Assembly: GCA_028865235.1 (NCBI GenBank)
Contig: CP114562.1
Coordinates: forward strand, 62,001-126,000
DNA from: Candidatus Manganitrophus sp.
GTDB taxonomy: Bacteria; Nitrospirota; Nitrospiria; SBBL01; Manganitrophaceae
Length of the DNA stretch: 64,000 nucleotides
Direction of reading: 5' to 3'
The notes beneath the pieces are model-generated. The model made no database searches. It saw nothing but the letters and a program-made list of their open reading frames with translations, and had not been told where the DNA came from. The translations under genes and the position numbers were made by a program. Every line of letters starts with the position of its first letter. The first letter of the stretch is position 1. This document shows, in pieces, positions 30,136 through 37,828 of the stretch.

Positions 30136-30616
30136 GATTCTCGAGAATCTCCTCTTCATCTCGTCTGAGCCGATCTCAAAGGCGCAGCTGATCGAAATTC
30201 TGCAGCTGCAGACTGCGCAGGAGGTCGAAGACCTTGATGCGACGATTGCGAGACTCACGAAAGAATATGAGAACCGCGGGCTGCAGCTGGTGGAGGTCGC
30301 CGGCGGCTATCAGGTGATGACACAGGCTCCTTATTCGAAGTGGATCCATCGCCTTCGAAAAATGACTCCGATACGGCTGTCTGAAGAGGCTCGACTGACT
30401 TTGGCAATTATCGCTTACAGGCAGCCCATCACCCGGACGGCGATCGAAGAGATCCGTGGTGTCGACTGCGAGAGCGTCTTGGAGACGCTCCGGTCGTATA
30501 ATTTGATTCATATCGTCGGTGATATCTCGGGCGCTTTTCTTTGGTGCACGACTGATCGATTTCTCCAGCTACTTCACCTAAAGAACCTGGGCGACCTTCC
30601 TGTTATTACTCATTAA
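30128..30616 (+). CDS. scpB: ScpB-like condensin accessory protein
   Basis: The 162-residue protein has the ScpB plan of two winged helices: MDKILENLLFISSEPISKAQ, then LIEVAGGYQVMTQAPYSKWI-type residues. The diagnostic second domain reads LAIIAYRQPITRTAIEEIRG ... VLETLRSYNLIHIVG and ends YFxLLHLKNLGDLP-like. ScpB normally works with ScpA and SMC in chromosome condensation. Neither partner gene is present here. It overlaps the HTH gene and is short of the usual length by about 20-30 residues. A role in plasmid maintenance or as a stray copy is inferred. Confidence 0.8.
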   Translation: MDKILENLLFISSEPISKAQLIEILQLQTAQEVEDLDATIARLTKEYENRGLQLVEVAGGYQVMTQAPYSKWIHRLRKMTPIRLSEEARLTLAIIAYRQPITRTAIEEIRGVDCESVLETLRSYNLIHIVGDISGAFLWCTTDRFLQLLHLKNLGDLPVITH

Positions 30617-31233
30617 AAAAAACTCCATTAATTCTTCTGGGATGAGTTCTTCGTCAGTGGGTATTTTCTTCGATCGAACACTTGAGAAATTCCGCTTCAG
30701 GTGAGTACCAGATTGCCTCCCCCTCCAGACAAAATTGACTCTGTTGTCGAATTTGGCTATGTCTTGCCCAATCAAATTTTTTTAATCCACGAGTATTAAA
30801 CTCGAAACAAAAATAACATGGGAAGTCGTTTACAGAAATATATTTTAATTAATAATATCAATAACATATACTATTCTGAGTGACTTTCTTTGGAAGCAGT
30901 AATTAAAATTGCAGTCCGGAGGCTATTACTCTTTACCCGTTCCAGGAGGTCCGGAGTACTTCCCTCCATCAATAGGCTCTCTGGTGACGGACCCGAATAT
31001 GAGATCAATCCGTATCCTGAAAGAATCTTACCAACTCCCCTATCCTATCAGGCCTATCAGGCCAGGACATGCTGGACATCATCGATAACTTCAAGCGAGT
31101 TGCATAAATGTTCAGAGAAGTCTTCGGACGGAGCATCTCATTCCGGCGCCACCCAGATAATATCTCAGAAGATTGGTAGGAGAAATTTGGATGATCTGCC
31201 CCGACCCAATCGCAACTACTTTTGTAGCCAGAT

Positions 31234-31255
31234 GGGTGTGGGACGTCCCACACCC
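31234..31255. promoter_or_regulatory. 22-bp perfect palindrome
   Basis: The half site GGGTGTGGGAC is followed directly by its exact reverse complement, giving a 22-bp palindrome with no spacer. It lies about 640 bp beyond the third gene of the par operon and does not resemble the chromosomal parS sequence. It could be an operator, a plasmid centromere site or a transcription end signal. Only the symmetry is certain. Confidence 0.5.
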
Positions 31256-31608
31256 TGCCCTTCTCGCGAGCAGTTCGTACACGACGAGCAGGGGGACAGA
31301 ACTCGATTCTTTGTTCTAGGGTGGGGAGATTTATTTTTACTGTCTAAGTTGCAGATCAAGCATAATAGAGTCTGGAGGCACGACGCCACTTTGATGGTTC
31401 CGTTATTCCAACGTCACGGGGAGTCCGAAAAAAGCAGCCGATCACCGATGAGCGATCTCCCGAATATTAACTCTAACCTGTCATAGTAATTCAGGGTAAG
31501 ACGCGCACCCAATCATTTATGGACTGGAAATCCCGTCGGATTACTGATTTTCTCAGACACCAACTCTTCTGTACAAGAATACACTAAATATCCGTACCCC
31601 TCATAAAG

Positions 31609-31826
31609 TTGGCATAGCAAGGAAAAATAGGCTGTGAAAGTCATAAGTACTCTGCGGTGACCCCGTCTTTTGGCATAGCAAGGAAGAATGCCGAAGCCTG
31701 ACCACTTCAGGAGTTATAACATCGGCCCGGAATTCAGCGCTGATCCTATTTTTAAGGCTTTAGTGTATCGTGGCGGAAAGTAGGACGTGGTTTTATCCCG
31801 ACTAATCCCCCTGGCATACCAAGGAA
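31609..31826 (+). repeat. distal iteron cluster
   Basis: Three copies of the rep iteron lie here on the plus strand. Two are exact (TTGGCATAGCAAGGAA at 31609-31624 and 31670-31685) and one is near-exact (CTGGCATACCAAGGAA at 31811-31826). A fourth (TTGGCATGGCAAGGAA, 32083-32098) lies inside the downstream RHH-like gene. Spacing is irregular, unlike the origin cluster at 34198-34320. They are probably additional initiator binding sites that titrate Rep or handcuff origins (copy control). Confidence 0.8.
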
Positions 31827-31894
31827 ATCGGCTCTAAATCAATTTATTTAATTCACGCGATTTCAGATACTTATGAGAAAGTTCGGTGACCGAA

Positions 31895-32239
31895 CTAGAT
31901 CAACTTTTGATTGATACTGGCTCGGATAATATTGCTCTGAACTCCCTCAAGGAGGGGATAATGCTTCCTTACTATGACAATTGCATCCTCTATTTTTTTA
32001 AGTAACGCCTCTGTCGGAGTAAAGTTACTATTCTTGCGAAGATCCTCCTGGGCGGAGGCAATATCAACCAAGTCCCAAAAACTTGGCATGGCAAGGAAGT
32101 TTTCTACGGCATCACAAATCCATTTACTTTTGCCCTTCAATCCGTATCCATCCCCAATGATACGCTGAAGCATTCTTTGCTCAATCTTCTCAGACGTCCT
32201 AAAAGAAATTGAAACCTTCTTGGCTTTACTATTAATCAT
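31895..32239 (-). CDS. ribbon-helix-helix-like third gene of par operon
   Basis: Start chosen at the ATG at 32239 (MINSKAKKVSISF), overlapping the parB stop. The 114-residue protein begins with a short strand (KVSISFRT) followed by helices, suggesting a ribbon-helix-helix DNA-binding fold. An iteron sequence is embedded in its coding region at 32083-32098. Its position as the last gene of parA-parB suggests a partition accessory or autoregulator. The family is not certain. Confidence 0.55.
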   Translation of the reverse strand: MINSKAKKVSISFRTSEKIEQRMLQRIIGDGYGLKGKSKWICDAVENFLAMPSFWDLVDIASAQEDLRKNSNFTPTEALLKKIEDAIVIVRKHYPLLEGVQSNIIRASINQKLI

Positions 32240-33242
32240 TTTCTGCCTCGACAAAATCCAACAGCTTTCGAAAACCCTGCGCGACCTGGACCCGATTCTC
32301 CCAATTTATCTCGCTAAAAAAGGGTGCATATTTCGCAAAACGGGGATGCTCGATAACGCAGTTAACCAAACGCTTAATGATCGCTGCATTCTGTGTTCTG
32401 CCGAGGTTAATCACCGTCCCTGGGACTCCCCGCTTCCGGGTTCCGGGCAAAACCTTTCGTTCTGCATTGAGATCTCGAATCCCTTCCAAAATCAGTTCCA
32501 TTTGCTTTAAGGTTGCGCCCTCTTCGCAACTCTTAATAAGTGTGGCTCGGACTCCCGGATCAGTAATTTTCGAAATCAGCGTTGCCTTTTCCATGTTATT
32601 AATCTTTCCTGCTTCTATTTTCTTTTGTACATCCCCCGGAGCATTTATAAGAGCGAAATACTGGCTGGCCTGTGCCTTAGAAATTGTCAGTATCTCCTTC
32701 AGAAAAGATACTGTGATCTCCAAGTCGGCCTGTTTTAATCTTACCGCAGCAATAATTGATCGGATATTCCCAAGACGATCCTTGAGTGACAGATCCTCGC
32801 GTTCGTTATTCTCGATCCACTGAATAATCTTGATATCTTCAAGGGTCGGCTCTTGGTCAAAGACCCTCGCTTGGATATCTTCCTTACCAATCACAAGACA
32901 GCTCAAAAATCGCCGCTCACCAGTTACAAGGGGATATTTATCCTCTTTCTTATAGACAAGGATTGGGTTTATCAATCCCTTCTTTTTAATGGTCTCCCCT
33001 AGTCGCTGTAGGCCTTCTAACTCTTCACTCTTTCTCAGAAATAGTGGATCACTATCCTTCAAACCCTCGGCAATGTCCCGCGGCGTTATTGCGTATTCTC
33101 TCGGATTGGAAACGTCAATTTGAATTCTGGATAATGGTACAACCTCAAAGCGCAATGCCCCTGCGTTGTTCTTGACTGCGTTTATAGTTTCAGTCATTCC
33201 CCGCGATAAACTTGGACTGATCCCAAATTGTTTTTTCTTCAT
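32232..33242 (-). CDS. parB: ParB-family partition protein
   Basis: Start at the ATG at 33242, overlapping the parA stop (ATGA). The 336-residue protein has the ParB/Srx NTPase fold: PLVTGERRFLSCLVIGK (the GERR box), preceded by LQRLGETIKKKGLINPILV. A helix-turn-helix region follows (ITVSFLKEILTISKAQASQYFALI). ENNEREDLSLKD resembles the ENxxRxDLxPxE segment of ParB proteins. It binds centromere sites and works with ParA to segregate the plasmid. It differs from short chromosomal Spo0J by a longer basic C-terminus. Confidence 0.85.
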   Translation of the reverse strand: MKKKQFGISPSLSRGMTETINAVKNNAGALRFEVVPLSRIQIDVSNPREYAITPRDIAEGLKDSDPLFLRKSEELEGLQRLGETIKKKGLINPILVYKKEDKYPLVTGERRFLSCLVIGKEDIQARVFDQEPTLEDIKIIQWIENNEREDLSLKDRLGNIRSIIAAVRLKQADLEITVSFLKEILTISKAQASQYFALINAPGDVQKKIEAGKINNMEKATLISKITDPGVRATLIKSCEEGATLKQMELILEGIRDLNAERKVLPGTRKRGVPGTVINLGRTQNAAIIKRLVNCVIEHPRFAKYAPFFSEINWENRVQVAQGFRKLLDFVEAEND

Positions 33243-34117
33243 GTTCCTCCTGAAAAAACGCGCTCTGTTATGCATTCACAGACTGCAATGGCTTCCTTTT
33301 TTGCGATGGCGCTGTCTGGCAAATCAAAAATTGATCGCGGAATAGCACCCTCTGCGTCTACCTCCGCAAAACTCGTTCTCTGATTCAAACAAACCGGGAG
33401 AACATATTTTCCAATTCGCTCAGCGCTGCTCAGGCTTTTCAACATATCCCTGTGTAAGTTTGTCTGGCGAAACATGTTAGGCAGAATACCCACCAACTCG
33501 AGCGGTCGTAATTGCTCTCGTCTTATACTTTCCTGCATCCAGAGCTGTAGCATTCCATAAACCCCCTGGATCGGGGCCTCCTCCATGACAGACGGAATCA
33601 CAAGATGCGTTGCAGCTTTGATTGCCCCCATGGTTAGGGGACCTTTACTCGGGGGAGTGTCGATAATAATAACATCATAAGCATCTGATAATTCAGGTGA
33701 TTGTATGAACGCAAGGAACTGATCATGTACTTTTTCTATGACTTCATTTCTCCTAACCGACTCAGCTGCCAATAGCCGATCAGCATGCGCAGGAGAGAGT
33801 TCTAGGGAAGTAATGTAGGTTGGATAGGGAAGTATTAACTGCCCGAAAAAAATGTCTGCAATTGAACTCCGTCCCTCCGGCCCAATGGTATCCGTATCAT
33901 TCGGATCATAATTCGGGTGGACTGGAGGAATCTTTCCTCCTGGCGCGGCCGGATCGATTTCCATAGTGAGGAAGCGTTGAGAAAAATTACATTGCGGATC
34001 GAAATCGATTGCGAGGACTCTTTTTTTTAAGACTTGGGAGAGATATTCAGAGAGGAGAATGCTAATCTTCGTTTTGCCAACACCTCCCTTATTATTGGCC
34101 GGAACGATAATCTTCAT
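33239..34117 (-). CDS. parA: ParA-family partition ATPase
   Basis: The 292-residue protein starts with the deviant Walker A NNKGGVGKTK (residues 8-17) and has IDFDPQCNFSQRF (Walker A') and VIIIDTPPSKGP (Walker B). There is no long N-terminal HTH, so it is a type Ib-like ParA. The ATG at 34117 has an AAGAGGAT ribosome site. It overlaps parB, and the promoter lies in the AT-rich region shared with the origin. It provides the ATP-driven force for plasmid segregation. Confidence 0.9.
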   Translation of the reverse strand: MKIIVPANNKGGVGKTKISILLSEYLSQVLKKRVLAIDFDPQCNFSQRFLTMEIDPAAPGGKIPPVHPNYDPNDTDTIGPEGRSSIADIFFGQLILPYPTYITSLELSPAHADRLLAAESVRRNEVIEKVHDQFLAFIQSPELSDAYDVIIIDTPPSKGPLTMGAIKAATHLVIPSVMEEAPIQGVYGMLQLWMQESIRREQLRPLELVGILPNMFRQTNLHRDMLKSLSSAERIGKYVLPVCLNQRTSFAEVDAEGAIPRSIFDLPDSAIAKKEAIAVCECITERVFSGGT

Positions 34118-34157
34118 TTGGGATCCTCTTTAATTTTTTTCTTGCATTGTATCGTAT

Positions 34158-34186
34158 TCTATATCATATTAATATTGTGTATACAA
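34158..34186 (-). promoter_or_regulatory. predicted parAB promoter
   Basis: On the minus strand, TTGTAT (34186-34181) and TATAGA (34163-34158) are separated by 17 bp and lead to the parA ATG at 34117. The region is AT-rich and adjoins the iterons, so it may double as the DNA unwinding element of the origin. Confidence 0.45.
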
Positions 34187-34197
34187 GCACATTCATA

Positions 34198-34320
34198 TTG
34201 TCATACCAAGGCAGTTAGTTGGCATAGCAAGGAAAACTATTGGCATTCAAAGTGAAGACTGTTGTCATACGAAGGAAGAAACTTGGCATAGCAAGGAAGA
34301 TTTATTGGCATAGCAAGGAA
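34198..34320 (+). repeat. oriV iterons (six copies, 21-22 bp period)
   Basis: Iterons start at 34198, 34219, 34240, 34262, 34283 and 34305, a spacing of 21 or 22 bp (two helical turns). Copies at 34219, 34283 and 34305 are exactly TTGGCATAGCAAGGAA; the others are degenerate (for example TTGTCATACGAAGGAA at 34262). They sit between an AT-rich stretch (about 34120-34197) and the start of the initiator gene. This is the layout of an iteron-controlled theta-replicating plasmid origin. Rep would bind these to open the origin and regulate its own gene. Confidence 0.9.
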
Positions 34321-34423
34321 GGAATAAACTCGATCACATTGAAAGTTAAAACGTTTTCTCGTGTAATAAGTGATAAGAAAAATAATTCAAATAGCGTTGG
34401 TATAACAGGAATCGGGGTTATAG

Positions 34424-35515
34424 GTGTCCTCTAAACAAGATCAGTCGGGTTACACACAGGATATCATTTCCGTCGAATGTAACTTCGAAGAGTTTCCCTT
34501 TACCTGTGTTGGCCTCAAAAACCTTAGTACCATGAAAGAATATTATTATGAGCGTTGGATTAAGGATTTATCGACGAAAAAGGCAATAAAGCAAGAATGG
34601 AGAATGATTGCAGCTCCAAATGACCATCTGCCGGGGCCGTTCGATTTAGATGTAAAACGAGCCTTAGATAAGATAGTTTTTACTACAGGTATTGAAAACG
34701 TCGTCCAAAGTAAAAAGATATCGTTCACCATTTATGAAATTGCCGAGATTTTACAGCTGCCGGTTGGAGGCTCAATTTATAAACACATTCGACAGTCTTT
34801 GAAACGACTGCACACCACGAGATACGAATCTAAGAATGCTTTTTTTCTCAAAAGCAAAAAGGTATATGTCGACGATAGCTTCTACATTATCGAACGCTTA
34901 AACTTAAAAGAGGCTTCCGAAAACGCCTCCGCACGGACTCATGTGACTGTGTATTTTGGATCCTATTACGTAGAAAGCCTGAAAGCGTTTTATACGAAGC
35001 CACTGGATCTCGCCTTTTACCTATCACTCGAGAATCCTATCCCAAAACGATTGTACGGCATTTTAGACAAACGGTCGTTCGCGTCAAAAAGGATTGTCTA
35101 TGACCTGGTAGAGTTAGCCAAAGTTATTCCCCTATCAAGTCACGTGCCCTCGAAAATCAAGGAAAGACTATCTCCATGGTTTGCTGAACTCAAGGATCGA
35201 GGATTTCTCAGCGAGTACAATTTCTATACGGAAGGGAAGACAAAGAAGATCGAGATCATCGTTAGCAATGCCAATCAGACTACGAAGCTCGCGCCGGAAG
35301 AGGTATTTTTTGTATCTGAGATAATGGCAGCACTCGGTGAAAATCCAAAATCACGGGCTTATTATGAGGAGGTGTGCCGAAAAGTCGATCGCAATTTGAT
35401 TTACCGTGCGATAAGTGAGGTGAAGGAGGAGGAAACCTTTGGCGAGATTAAGAAAAGCAAAGGGGCACTTTTCAGCGCAAAGATTAAAAGGTATTTAAGT
35501 GAGATAGAGAGATAG
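34424..35515 (+). CDS. plasmid replication initiator (RPA/RepA family)
   Basis: The 363-residue protein opens at a GTG at 34424. It has the pattern of the RPA replication initiator family: KPLDLAFYLSLENPIPKRLY, then DKRSFASKRIVYDLVELAKV, then LSPWFAELKDRGFLSEY. These correspond to the winged-helix core. It is preceded by six phased iterons and divergent from parAB. Its role is to bind iterons, melt the origin and recruit the host replication machinery. The start is uncertain because no strong ribosome site is visible. Confidence 0.85.
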   Translation: MSSKQDQSGYTQDIISVECNFEEFPFTCVGLKNLSTMKEYYYERWIKDLSTKKAIKQEWRMIAAPNDHLPGPFDLDVKRALDKIVFTTGIENVVQSKKISFTIYEIAEILQLPVGGSIYKHIRQSLKRLHTTRYESKNAFFLKSKKVYVDDSFYIIERLNLKEASENASARTHVTVYFGSYYVESLKAFYTKPLDLAFYLSLENPIPKRLYGILDKRSFASKRIVYDLVELAKVIPLSSHVPSKIKERLSPWFAELKDRGFLSEYNFYTEGKTKKIEIIVSNANQTTKLAPEEVFFVSEIMAALGENPKSRAYYEEVCRKVDRNLIYRAISEVKEEETFGEIKKSKGALFSAKIKRYLSEIER

Positions 35516-35607
35516 AATGGCGCGGTTAGATCGAGACGGGAAACAAACTATTCAGAAATTGGACGCCCTCGCGGACCACTAGACGAAAGGGTAGGACACC
35601 CCTTCCT

Positions 35608-35757
35608 TTAACCATGTCGAAGAACATAACGGTATAGAAATTTCCATTTCTCTTTGACAGATATAAAAGTCTCGTCCATGCGCCAATGGCGGCCCACAGA
35701 ACTCGTCCTGTCATGAAGCTCTTCGACGATTCGTGAGATTCCTACAAGACAGTCTTG
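35608..35757 (-). pseudogene. IS6-family transposase fragment
   Basis: On the minus strand, HWRMDETFISVKEKWKFLYR matches the first catalytic Asp region of IS6/IS26-type DDE transposases (RWRMDETYIKVKG..YLYR). It is preceded by about 25 residues of related sequence and ends at a stop at 35608. Everything else of the element is missing. It lies directly after the truncated DUF4118 gene, suggesting that the insertion cut that gene. Confidence 0.6.
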
Positions 35758-36125
35758 CCTTTAATCATATAACTCTTAAAAAAACTTAGGCAAATAGCCA
35801 GGATTACATAGAGACCCAGCTGCATTTTCTCGCTGAATCCCTGAAACCCCGAGGTCTGCATATGAGCAGGGGAGAATGCAATAGCAAGGCTCGTGAGGCA
35901 TGTCGCTACTAAACCTGGTCCGACCCCCCCATAGATTGCACTGACAATCACCGCAGCCAGAAATACAAAGATAAGACCCCCCTCCATTATCAACGAGAGA
36001 GTAAGCGCAAACTCAATCGCGAACAAACTAAAAGCGGTTGCCAATGCATAACGTGCGACAGGGCCTAATTTATCCAAAAAAGACTCCGCCAGCGCATGTA
36101 GATATAGTACATGCGAATAATCCAA
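35742..36125 (-). CDS. DUF4118 membrane protein, probably truncated sensor kinase
   Basis: The 127-residue protein is almost entirely four transmembrane helices, with the DUF4118 pattern FVFLAAVIVSAIYGGVGPGL near residues 53-73. DUF4118 normally forms the membrane anchor of histidine kinases such as KdpD. The cytoplasmic kinase part is absent, and the frame runs out at the IS6-type remnant. It is most likely the leftover N-terminus of a disrupted kinase. The start is probably a TTG and is not certain. Confidence 0.6.
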   Translation of the reverse strand: MDYSHVLYLHALAESFLDKLGPVARYALATAFSLFAIEFALTLSLIMEGGLIFVFLAAVIVSAIYGGVGPGLVATCLTSLAIAFSPAHMQTSGFQGFSEKMQLGLYVILAICLSFFKSYMIKGKTVL

Positions 36126-36270
36126 TCCGAATTCTACGTTTTTTCTTTTAGATTCTCAAACAACACCTCTACTCAGATCAGCATTGATGACACACGTAAA
36201 CCACTTGAGCTCATTTTCGGGAGTGCTTTCTGATCGTACACGGAGCAAGGATTAGGTGTCCGAAAATAGC

Positions 36271-37233
36271 TCACTGCTTCCCAAGGGTGCCTATCTCACA
36301 CAGAAATGAACAGGTGCCCTTAACCACTTCAGCCATCTTTTCATAATTCAGAGTGGAGGGGAGATCACTGCTTCGGTGATAATGAGCATTTCGATAGAAC
36401 GCCGTGTCCGTCACCATCACTGCCGGTATCTTCTTTTTCCAGAAGTTTAACTGGTCTGAAAAATCTATTCCTGGAACAAAACGCGGCGCAGCGATCGACT
36501 CCACCCCGATATCACAACTTTCTTTGAAGGCATTTACCATTTGTTTGACGTATCTTCTGGAGGCGATATTGCCGACTAACGCAATAAAATTAGCCTGATT
36601 CGGGTAGAAAGACTTGAGAATTGGCGGATATTTCTGAGAGGAAGGTTCATCGGAGTAAAATCCGAGCATTTCTAAAGAAATCATAAAGAGTATTCGCTGA
36701 CCGTTTTGGAGAGCTGAAGCGACATAATGTGCACTCCCCATCGCAGAGGTCCGAAAGAACGGTGGCTCCTCATTCCCGAACGCTACGAACGTGATCGTTT
36801 TTTCTAGTGCCGTTCCCTGAAGCAAACGGGATAATTCGAGAAGGGCTGCAATTCCGCTTGCATTGTCATCTGCACCTGGGGTTCCTAAAACCGTATCGTA
36901 ATGCGCTCCGACGACAATCGTTTCTCTACTTGAGCCTGCAAGCGACGCGGAGATATTTTTAAAAGTATCATCTGCCTTTAAGAGGCCTTTCTTGTCTCTC
37001 GGCGTTCTGACTTTCGTTAACCAGGGTAGCTTTCCGATCCGGAATTCTTCGAAGAGAGGATTATAGCCAGAAGATTTGAAGGTGTTATGGATATATTCAG
37101 CCGCCAGATCGAGATTAGCGGGGGTGGCGAAATTCCTCTCTCCAATCTCTCCCGCCAAATAGTAGACATGTGCTTTAAGTCTCTCCGGTAATTCCTTGAA
37201 ATCTTCTTTCGAGCAATTCGCTGTGTTGCCCAT
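36271..37233 (-). CDS. M28-family zinc metallopeptidase
   Basis: Start chosen at the ATG at 37233 (MGNTANCSK), with a GGAG site 6-7 nt upstream, rather than a TTG four codons earlier. The 320-residue protein has the M28 metal ligands in order: GAHYDTV, GADDNASG, GNEEPP and the C-terminal NAHYHRSSDLP. No signal peptide is visible, so it may act in the cytoplasm. M28 enzymes are aminopeptidases or deacylases; the substrate here is unknown. It is isolated from its neighbours by non-coding gaps. Confidence 0.8.
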   Translation of the reverse strand: MGNTANCSKEDFKELPERLKAHVYYLAGEIGERNFATPANLDLAAEYIHNTFKSSGYNPLFEEFRIGKLPWLTKVRTPRDKKGLLKADDTFKNISASLAGSSRETIVVGAHYDTVLGTPGADDNASGIAALLELSRLLQGTALEKTITFVAFGNEEPPFFRTSAMGSAHYVASALQNGQRILFMISLEMLGFYSDEPSSQKYPPILKSFYPNQANFIALVGNIASRRYVKQMVNAFKESCDIGVESIAAPRFVPGIDFSDQLNFWKKKIPAVMVTDTAFYRNAHYHRSSDLPSTLNYEKMAEVVKGTCSFLCEIGTLGKQ

Positions 37234-37828
37234 GATCGTCTCCAAAGGTATTCCGGTTCCTCAGTGTCTGAGAAATCCTAAAATTCTATCTGGAGTGCTT
37301 GTTTTATGTGCCTCCTTATCCTCTTGATTTCTATTGAATCCTTTTTCGAAAAAAGTGTAGAGTAAATTCACGGCAATCGGAGTATACCGATGGCCGGGAC
37401 ATTTCCACTCCGGAAGCATAGAAGAAAGGAAAGCGTTATCAGGACCAGTTGGGGTTGTTCAATATTAGTAAACTTTTCAGGTAAAAGATAGAGAAATGTC
37501 CTATATCTTGTTCATTTGAGTTATTGAAAATCAGTTGGCCCCTTTCAGCTCATCCAGAGGAGGAACGGTCAGATGTCACAGACCTACTCCAGCCCTACAC
37601 GAGCCACGAATACCCCATCTTCTTTAAATACGCGCGTCCTATTCAAAGTTTATACTATATCGGAATTATATATGCGATTGCCATCTAGCTATTAGCAGAA
37701 GGAGATGTTGGAAACATCTTGTGCTCTAAATTATGCGAATTAGGACCGGCGATATCCTAAAAATGAAATGTGGCCGGCCTTGTCCTTCCTACCTATATTA
37801 GATTCGATCAGCTGTAGACGAATTCATT
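37234..37828. other. intergenic between M28 peptidase and sensor kinase
   Basis: No gene is supported. The stretch is AT-rich in places and presumably holds divergent promoters for the peptidase and the histidine kinase. No clear promoter, repeat or hairpin stands out. Confidence 0.3.

Larger units (their letters stand above)
30617..31894. other. intergenic: palindrome, gene debris, distal iterons
   Basis: No intact gene is supported. Minus-strand frames at 31050-31200 read DIIWVAPE, then stop, then DAPSEDFSEHL. This resembles the tail of DUF2281-type antitoxins and is probably debris. A second minus frame at 30578-30775 (65 codons) has no identified family. A 198-codon plus frame at 30890-31486 looks random in composition. 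Structural signals (palindrome at 31234, iterons from 31609) are listed separately. Confidence 0.4.

Noticed and set aside
30890..31486. 198-codon frame in the intergenic region
   Set aside because: Low-complexity, Ser/Arg-rich composition and no ribosome site; the opposite strand shows gene debris.
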